Shown: positions 57,635 to 64,000 of the stretch, piece after piece
How positions within the stretch are numbered: the first letter of the stretch is position 1
How the letters are laid out: each line of letters begins with the position of its first letter
NCBI GenBank assembly: GCA_015501075.1
Contig: JADNYJ010000056.1
Location: 62,001 to 126,000, forward strand
Source of the DNA: Gymnopilus junonius
Lineage: Eukaryota; Basidiomycota; Agaricomycetes; Agaricales; Galerinaceae
Reading direction: 5' to 3'
Length of the DNA stretch: 64,000 nt
Program-made: the position numbers and the translations under genes
Notes under the pieces: generated by a model
Seen by the model: only the letters and a program-made list of their open reading frames with translations
Database searches by the model: none
What the model was told of the DNA's origin: nothing

Positions 57635-58877
57635 TCAACTTTGGTTATATGTTATTATCTACGTGGGACAACCTTAACGCTGGACCGGTTTCCGTATCTT
57701 TAATTATGCATCCAAATGGGACATGATGTGGAATGGAATGAATAGTACTACAGCGCGGTGGATGCAACCAAGGGGCTGCCGATTGAACGAACATTCCGAC
57801 CAATCAACCCCTCCCACCATCCCCATGGGAAGTGGCATGTGCCGGCCATCACAGTGCGTTCAGCGGGCGCGACCCTTCGTAAAATGAGTACCTGCGAAAG
57901 TTATGGCTGCTATCGCTTGTACTCTTTCCTTTTTATTCTTCTCTGTTTACATTATTTCAACAGTATTGTCTACAGTCTCCTGATTTCAATTTTCACCTCT
58001 ACTCAGATCCGCAATTTTTTTGTCTGAAAGTGTCAATGGCTCTGGTGATCCGAGTGTTTGCTGATCATCTTCGCTAATGTATTAGTCCGAGGCCTTCTTG
58101 TTGGTTACCACATAAATCTACGTTCCCGAACTCAGAAGCCAGAGCTGCCAAATTAATTTGAACACGCTCCTAATTTAGTACAAGCCAATCCTTCCAGGTG
58201 AATTATGCTGATGGTGAAGACAACTTTCGAAAGGAAACTTTTTAGGCTAATAAACACGAGAAGAGATATGCTCGTCACCTAACACAACGAGTGCAAAACT
58301 CGATGTTTGCAAAATTGCAAGGGCTTGTAGAACGAATGGCGAGCAGTGCCAAAATAGGACGGCATAACCACTTCCCACGGGGAGGGGTTAAAGTAGCAGT
58401 ACTATATATTATCTTTATCTTGAGAGTTCTCAGTCGTCTATGACTCTATGGTGTAATGGCTAACATTACCGCCTTTCAAACAAGAATTTACGAGTTCCCC
58501 GTAGGCGAATAATGTTATCTTCCTTTTTATTTTAGCCGATAACATGATTCTGACCCCATGAATATGTTCTACATGACAAAAAACCATGGTATCTCTGATG
58601 TGAAGGTGGCAGCATTGGATTTTGAAAAATATGAATTGCTTTATAGTACACCAGACGCCTATACAAAAACCAGAAAACCGGAAAGCCTACCAATGAGCAA
58701 GTAAATACAGTAATAGATAGCAGGGAATAAGGTATGCACGAAGTGCTGTGGTCGTGCGCGTGGAAGTATGCTATACAATGTGAGGAGAAAGAGGAGTGAA
58801 TACAGTTCATTGTGAGGTCGTTAGTGATGCGTATAGGAATGTCAATACAACGATCAAACAAGCTGGGAACCAACGAA
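57635..58877. other. intergenic spacer
   Basis: About 1.2 kb between convergent genes. It contains the tRNA-like relic at 58441-58511. Other frames are short and unsupported. Confidence 0.45.
58441..58511 (+). pseudogene. tRNA-like relic (Glu-like, TTC anticodon)
   Basis: A block A-like internal promoter (TGGTGTAATGG, at about 58449-58459) sits at the right place behind a start like GACTCTA. The anticodon-loop region reads CCTTTCAAAC, which fits a tRNA-Glu TTC anticodon. The T-arm is damaged: GAGTTCCCCGTAGG lacks the box B GGTTCGANTCC. I read it as a truncated or decayed tRNA-Glu copy or a tRNA-derived element, not a working tRNA. Confidence 0.35.
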
Positions 58878-59952
58878 TCAACGACGGGAGAGGCTGTGCG
58901 AGAAAGCGAGCCTCCTCATGATACGGCTGACATGTCGAGGACGAACAAGAAGCGTATTGTCCTCAGAGGTCGAACGCTTCTTGATCTTGCAAGTCTTGGA
59001 CGACTTGGAAGATGCAGCTGAGGTGGCAGCGGGTGGGCTGGCGGTGGTGGGAGTAGAACCAGTAGTGGAACCAGTGCCGTTGGTGATAGTGCCGTCACCA
59101 CTTCCGGAGACAAAGCTCGCGATGGCGGGGCCGGGGAAGGTGTAGTTGGATCCAGGGTTGAAGACATCGGGGTCGAAGATGCCGGGGTCGTTGTCGCTGT
59201 AAGCACCAGGCAGACTGACGAGTTCGCTAGCTTGGGGTGCACCGGTTTGGTTGCCACCCACTTGGAGTTGAGTGCAAGATGGGTAGAATTCGGCACCACC
59301 GAGGGCTGTTGCAAGGTGCAAAGCAATAATTTCGTGGCGGATGAGGTAGTTTCCGGCTGCTAGGGTGTTGGGAATAGTAGTAGTGGCGACCCCTCCGGTC
59401 ACTGAAGGAAATCATAGAATTAGAGAGTGACGAAAGGAATAAAGATGAAAGTGACGCACTGAGATCGGCTTGGAACCAAGTAGTGTCATTTTTCCTCCCG
59501 ACTTGCTGAACCTTGAACCACTTCGCTTGAGAAATGTCGAACTTGTCGCAAGTAGTCGCTCCACAGTTGGCCATGTAGGTCAACATGGGTCCAGTGTTAT
59601 GAGGCCACTAAAAATAACAGTGGTCGATCAGTACAGGGGACAGAGAAGCAGTAAAGAAAGAACTTACGGGACCGAGACTAGCTGTACGCCAGTCGAAGGT
59701 GACAGTGTCGCCCGGATTGACGTTCGCAATGAGGGATCCTGCCGTTGAATTTTGACCGCATGTCAAGGAAGGGTTAGAGGCACCCTTGACAGGATCTTGC
59801 TCGGTGACTTCTCGAATCACACTGGGAGCCGGTTTTGCACTGGGAACATTGCCAATGAACTCCTTTCCGTTCACTGTGAATTTGTAAACAAAGCCATGGG
59901 CAGAAACTGAGGCTGCCACGAGGACGGGGACGAAGAGTGATGTGATCTTCAT
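58878..59952 (-). CDS. AA9 lytic polysaccharide monooxygenase
   Basis: A predicted secreted copper enzyme that cuts cellulose or related glucans oxidatively (AA9, formerly GH61). It starts at ATG 59952-59950. The signal peptide MKITSLFVPVLVAASVSA is followed by HGFV, whose His would be the N-terminal copper ligand. Then come SNPSLTCGQNSTAG, NVNPGDTVTFDWRTASLGP and WPHNTGPMLTYMANC (second copper His in the PHNTGP context), followed by WFKVQQVGRKNDTTWFQADL, NYLIRHEIIALHLA and GGAEFYPSCTQLQV (the axial Tyr and Gln of the family). Two introns keep frame. There is no CBM1; after the catalytic part comes a Ser/Thr/Gly linker and a basic tail (KSSKTCKIKKRSTSE). Length is about 320 residues. It is intact and likely induced on plant cell wall substrate. 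Confidence 0.92.
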
Positions 59953-61727
59953 GGTGATTGTGAGGTTGAGATCGGTCAGAAAGGAGGGTCAAGGAGTCAA
60001 ATAAGTGGTCGTATCAACGTTAATGAGAGTAGAAAGCCGTAGAAGAATCGCACAGCGATCGACGGATGAGAAGAAAAACCTGAGGTCGTGAAAACCGTAA
60101 GTCAAGGGAACTCGAGAACACAGACGGAGCTGAGAATGAAGGGATTGACAGACCTTGCGACCGCTGGGTTTTATACTCCGTGGACGTTGTAGGGCCAGCA
60201 ATTGGCTCCCTGTACAACTTTCCATTGTGCTGCACCTTTTTATTGTTCCTCGAGGCTAGCACAACGATTTTTTTGTTCCCCATATGTTCGACTGCTCCGG
60301 TAATTGCCAAATCCGGCTCCGGGCCAGACACCGCCACAGGCTTTTGTGTTTGGCCTCCTCCGAATACAAACATAACCTTTTTCCACGATGTCCCCGCCGC
60401 CCATTGTGCTTTCAAACGCCTGGAAAGTCCTCAACAAAAGAAAATTTCATGCTCGCTCATAGACATGATGTTGTACGTAGTTGTCAAGATCCTAAATTAC
60501 TTGCTATTCTCGTAGGGCCGCCCGATATTTATCTATGCTGGTGGAAGTTCGCACTCGCCGCAACTCTCCGAGTGCGAGACTGGGAATCTCTCTCGTTCTG
60601 CCGCCCCGCAACCTCGTGTTAACAATCTAAATGTGACCCCGGCCCCGACCGATATACGCCAGCGATACGATGCGAACAACTCTCACATGAGCCTTACACG
60701 AGGCAAACGGCATCGCCTTGCTGGAAACGCGAGTACTTGGACATATATCACTTTACATGACCATTTCTCTGCCATTCTTACCCACACAAGGCTCTAACTT
60801 TTGTCTATATAATCGATTAGATGATGCCCGAGATTACGGCCTGTCTGGGTACCATGGAGGGCCATCTCTGGTATTCACCTCGAGCTGTTTCTCCTCGTTC
60901 TATTCATCACAAGGAATTCGGCCCGAAGCAGCAAGCTTTAAAGACAAAAAAGGAAGATCTTCTCAGTATGGCCTTGTTCAGCGCTTTCTGCGTCTTCAGG
61001 TCCAGATTAAGAACGTGCTGTGGAATCTGGATAGCGCAGCGAGCCCGGGGTAAGCGCGCATATGCATTAAGGCCAGAGACGTTCCTGACGGCTGACGTTG
61101 ATTTATGAGTAGGCTTGCTTTGACGTCCTGACTTTTTGGAATATTGAATGGCGACATATAGTACTGCTTAAAGCATCTGTATTTCGCGGCTGTTTCATCT
61201 GTAGCACCTTCATGTGAGGGGTCAAAGCTTAGGTCGTTATAACTCCTGCATTACCACACATTTTCGCTGTAAATGATGATCGCGGTCCCACATCAAAAGA
61301 ATTTAATTTTTGATAAGTAAAGCAGACCCAACTTCTTTCTTGAGTTACTTTACGTCCTAATGCAGGCCCCTTTATCGTCCTTCAGCGTATTGTAACAAGC
61401 TCAATTTCTGACTTGGAATGAAAGTGTATATAATCCAATGGATAGGTCACGCATATTGTATTGTTACTGCGGTCGAGGGTAGCCTGATGTAAAGTCCAAT
61501 CACAGGACTGCATGCCGTTATCGGATATGAAGTGAGCTAACGTTCGCCCTCATAAGTATAAGGTTCAAGAACTAGTGCCCAAAGCTTCTTTGACAGATTG
61601 CTAGTATTTGGCACAGGGTGATCGGATCCAACCCACGACTACATAAACCCCCCCCTTCTCCCAGGCCATAACACCCCAGCTTTCGTTTTAACCACCACTA
61701 CCACCACCAAGTCCACATCCATTTACC
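59953..61727. other. divergent intergenic region
   Basis: About 1.8 kb between the LPMO (minus) and the small secreted peptide (plus). It contains the LPMO TATA box at 60170-60176, and the peptide's own promoter near 61640. Short frames at 60180-61108 have no motif, so I call no gene. Confidence 0.45.
60170..60176 (-). promoter_or_regulatory. TATA box upstream of the LPMO gene
   Basis: On the minus strand GTATAAAACC lies about 220 bases upstream of the LPMO ATG, implying a long leader of roughly 180 bases if used. Confidence 0.4.
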
Positions 61728-62022
61728 ATGCGTTCCGCACTCCTCATCGCTCTCCCCTTTATTTCCATGGCCGCTGCTGGCCCAATCGCATATGGAATAT
61801 GCCAGACTGGTAAGCGCCCACTCGCGTTCCTTCGCTATCCCAGTGCTCACGTCTTCCATAGGCTGCAACACTGTTGCCGTGGCATGTTATGCCGCAGCAG
61901 GCCTAACCTTCGGAACCATAGCAGCACCGGCGGCTCCCGCTGCAATTCTCGGGTGCAATGCTGCATTGGGCACCTGCTCCGCCACTTGTGCTACCGTCGC
62001 ACTCCTCGCTCCTATTCCCTGA
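61728..62022 (+). CDS. small secreted cysteine-rich peptide (fungal Zys3-like family)
   Basis: ATG 61728 gives MRSALLIALPFISMAAA, a signal peptide, then GPIAYGICQT. An intron near 61811-61861 joins it to GCNTVAVACYAAAGLTFGTI, AAPAAPAAILGCNAALGTC and SATCATVALLAPIP, with TGA at 62020-62022. The mature peptide is about 65 residues with six cysteines. The GPIAYGICQTGCN start and Ala-rich body match a common fungal family often labelled zygote-specific protein Zys3-like, a name borrowed from a green alga that does not establish function. A TATA-like ACATAAACC near 61641 and a C-rich tract precede the ATG. Confidence 0.75.
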
Positions 62023-62686
62023 ATTTCTTTTTCGTAAGCCCTACTTTTTTGACCAACCATTTGGTTGGGCTGATGATAACTTACGAGGAAGAATAAATCA
62101 GAGGCCGTCTGGCCTCCTGCTTCATCCTTCCTCGTTGGCTCTTTTCAGTTATCACTTTCTCCTCAAGCCGCAGGATGGTGGTTGCGCCGCGCGTGTATTG
62201 GCATATGTCGAGCTTGACAAATAGTTTTTTCTCTCGTTGTATAACTTGTAAATTCTCAATTTGATGAATTCCTGTATTTTGTTTAAGTATGGAGTACGAT
62301 AAGAGAGAGAAGAGTGTCCGATGTTAGTAATATGATTGTACTGCGGGTCGGGGCTGCGAAGCATATCGGCGGAGAAATGACGGGCACGAAGAAAAGCCTA
62401 AGGAGAGACAGTATGACTCGGAGATCAGAATCTACAGATAATCAAGACCCGGTATCTCAGATAGGCGGATATTTTTTGGAGAGACGACAAAACATGCCGT
62501 CGGTGCTGGAACCAGTCGTAATGGAAATTGCTGAAGTTAACGTTATAATACATAAAGCGTCAAGCGTGAAGGCTACAATTTTATAGAAGAAAAGAAGATG
62601 GATAGTGCTATAGCGAGCTATAACAATTGGTCTAAATCCTACAAAGGAAATTCGACTACGTCTATCTATGGATGACTGCAATGGTT

Positions 62687-62718
62687 GGTATATACTCTAT
62701 AGATGGTATATACTCTAT
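62687..62718. repeat. two-copy 18-base tandem repeat
   Basis: GGTATATACTCTAT occurs at 62687-62700 and again at 62705-62718, spaced by 18 bases. It looks like a recent short duplication. Confidence 0.6.
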
Positions 62719-62746
62719 GTATATTAATGGTCAAAGGAAGGTGATG

Positions 62747-62810
62747 TGATAAGGTGTAAAGTAGTAAGGTGGTAAGGCGGTAAGGGTGGTAAAGTGGTAA
62801 AGCACGTAAG
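62747..62810. repeat. degenerate GGTAAR minisatellite
   Basis: About ten imperfect repeats of GGTAAGG/GGTAAAGT units in a row. A slippage-prone tract with no coding sense. Confidence 0.6.
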
Positions 62811-62896
62811 GAGAAAAGCCATAAAGAAAAAGATAAGAAAAGTCAAGCCGAATCCACCGAATCCCAAAAGAGAGGTGTTTAGAAACGAGAAATTAA

Positions 62897-64000
62897 TTAA
62901 CTGACGTACTTCTCGCCCATGGGTGGTTCCCTGATCCTCTTCAACTTGGACGCTCTCTCACTGCGGACCCTAATTCTCTCGCCGTGCTTGAAGAACACGA
63001 ACGGAATAGGTGAGATAACCACAGCAATCAAAGCCAGGAGAAGGCCGGCGTATTGGAAGTGCATGTGATGGAACATCTGCTCTACGAACAAAGGAACCAT
63101 AGCACCGATCTCGGAACGCACGAAGGTCTTTGCTGCCATCGCACTTGCGGCGTAATCGCTGTAAGAGTCAATGATGTACGAATTGGCAGAGATGTAGATG
63201 ATGAGCATGGCAAAACCAAAGAGGAAGCCGGAGAAGCAAACGCCTGGACAAAAATAATAAATAAATAAACAGAGAATCGGCAGCTATCGCTTGGACGCAC
63301 CAAACCAATGTACCCATTTGTAAGCACCTGTGAACGCAAATATGAAGAGAGCGGTAGGGAGAACGCTGAATAAAAAAGGAGGTCAGGGGATTTTTTTTTC
63401 TTTCTAAGAGAAAAAGACGTACAAAGCGCCAAACATCATGGGATATAATCTGGCTTCGGGGAATGTCCCGTACTTCGTAACCTTGGCATAAATGCGTTCT
63501 TGGAAGGGAACCAACATCATTGCAAGCAAAATTCCCAACTAAAGACGTACTATCAATATCACTCTCGAAAGGCCACGAATGAAGAGTCATACCATGATGC
63601 TGACGAAGGTAATGCCAGTGATACCTAAATTGTAACCTCTGATCTCGGCGAAGGCGATAGGGAAGGCGAAGAACATGAGGTCTTTACATTTTTAATGCAG
63701 TCAGATCAGGTAGAAATGTAAAGGCTGAATCAACCCACAAAGAAGACTGTAGATGAAGGACAAATCTTAAAAAGTTTACCGACATCAGTAAGAATAGAGG
63801 AGGACAAAGTCAGAGAACATAACGTACAACCAGTCATGAAGATAACAATTGGTTCTTGGAAAAGCATCGCCAGCGGTCTAAGAAGGGCAACAGTTACGGT
63901 CTCGCGGAAAGAAGCCTTCTCAAGTTGCTCCACAGTAGAGTAAGAATTATCGCCAGTCTCCTTGCGCAATTTCTCGGCTTTGCGATGGAGAATGATCGGA
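62897..64000 (-). CDS. major facilitator superfamily transporter, 3' part (partial)
   Basis: The gene enters the window at its right edge and reads leftwards to a stop at 62897-62899. The exons in order from the edge carry EKLRKETGDNSYSTVEQLEK (cytosolic loop), FRETVTVALLRPLAMLFQEP, IAFAEIRGYNLGITGITFVS, LVPFQERIYAKVTKYGTFPE, LYPMMFGALVLPTALFIFAF and VHWFAGVCFSGFLFGFAMLI. Then comes NSYIIDSYSDYAASAMAAKT, typical of the DHA1 drug or polyamine:H+ antiporter branch, then a last helix (YAGLLLALIAVVISPIPFVF) and a basic tail. At least five short introns are seen. It holds the second half of a 12-helix transporter; the first half is outside the window. Substrate (drug, polyamine or other) is unknown. 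Confidence 0.8.

Larger units (their letters stand above)
62023..62896. other. intergenic spacer with short repeats
   Basis: The region between the secreted peptide gene and the MFS gene. It holds the two short repeats listed separately and no motif-bearing frame. Confidence 0.5.

Noticed and set aside
1..64000. CRISPR array, transposase, reverse transcriptase or biosynthetic gene cluster
   Set aside because: No regularly spaced repeats, no transposase or RT motifs, and no PKS, NRPS or terpene synthase signatures were seen on either strand.

Overview
The window is nuclear DNA of a filamentous basidiomycete, most likely an agaricomycete mushroom. Nearly every gene is cut by short GT-AG introns, mostly 48-70 bases. 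The gene content also fits: agaricomycete-type F-box/leucine-rich proteins, a STAND/NACHT NTPase, an AA9 polysaccharide monooxygenase, a fasciclin GPI protein, small cysteine-rich secreted proteins, and a fungal seven-helix membrane family. I see no virus, plasmid, CRISPR array or recognisable biosynthetic cluster. I could not determine the species.

Left part (1-25 kb): an F-box gene, a NACHT NTPase, two tandem paralogues of an unknown multi-pass membrane protein, an alpha/beta hydrolase, a three-copy seven-helix family (one gene-like, one broken, one relic) flanking a second F-box gene, a TauD-type dioxygenase, a GPI-anchored secreted protein, an ankyrin-repeat fragment, a FAS1 protein and a small one-helix protein. 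Most genes here keep clean splice sites and family motifs but need single-base corrections to stay in frame. The losses often fall in short homopolymers, which suggests consensus sequence errors, real decay, or both.

Middle (25-45 kb): about 3 kb without a recognisable gene, a 2,4-dienoyl-CoA reductase-type SDR, an HMG-box regulator, a uridine-phosphorylase-like enzyme, an intact 740-residue F-box protein, and a many-exon GH31 alpha-glucosidase. Apart from one frame change in the HMG gene, these read cleanly.

Right part (45-64 kb): a tandem pair of secreted ten-cysteine proteins, a roughly 1,900-residue disordered protein ending in a CDCA7-like zf-4CXXC_R1 finger, a third F-box gene, a tRNA-like relic, an AA9 LPMO, a tiny secreted cysteine-rich peptide, and the 3' end of an MFS transporter. 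The GH31, LPMO, FAS1 and small secreted proteins suggest a saprotrophic or plant-litter lifestyle. There is no operon-like linkage: neighbours appear to be independent genes, and the only clear local structure is duplication (membrane genes, secreted pair). All exon models were read by eye from splice sites and frame continuity.
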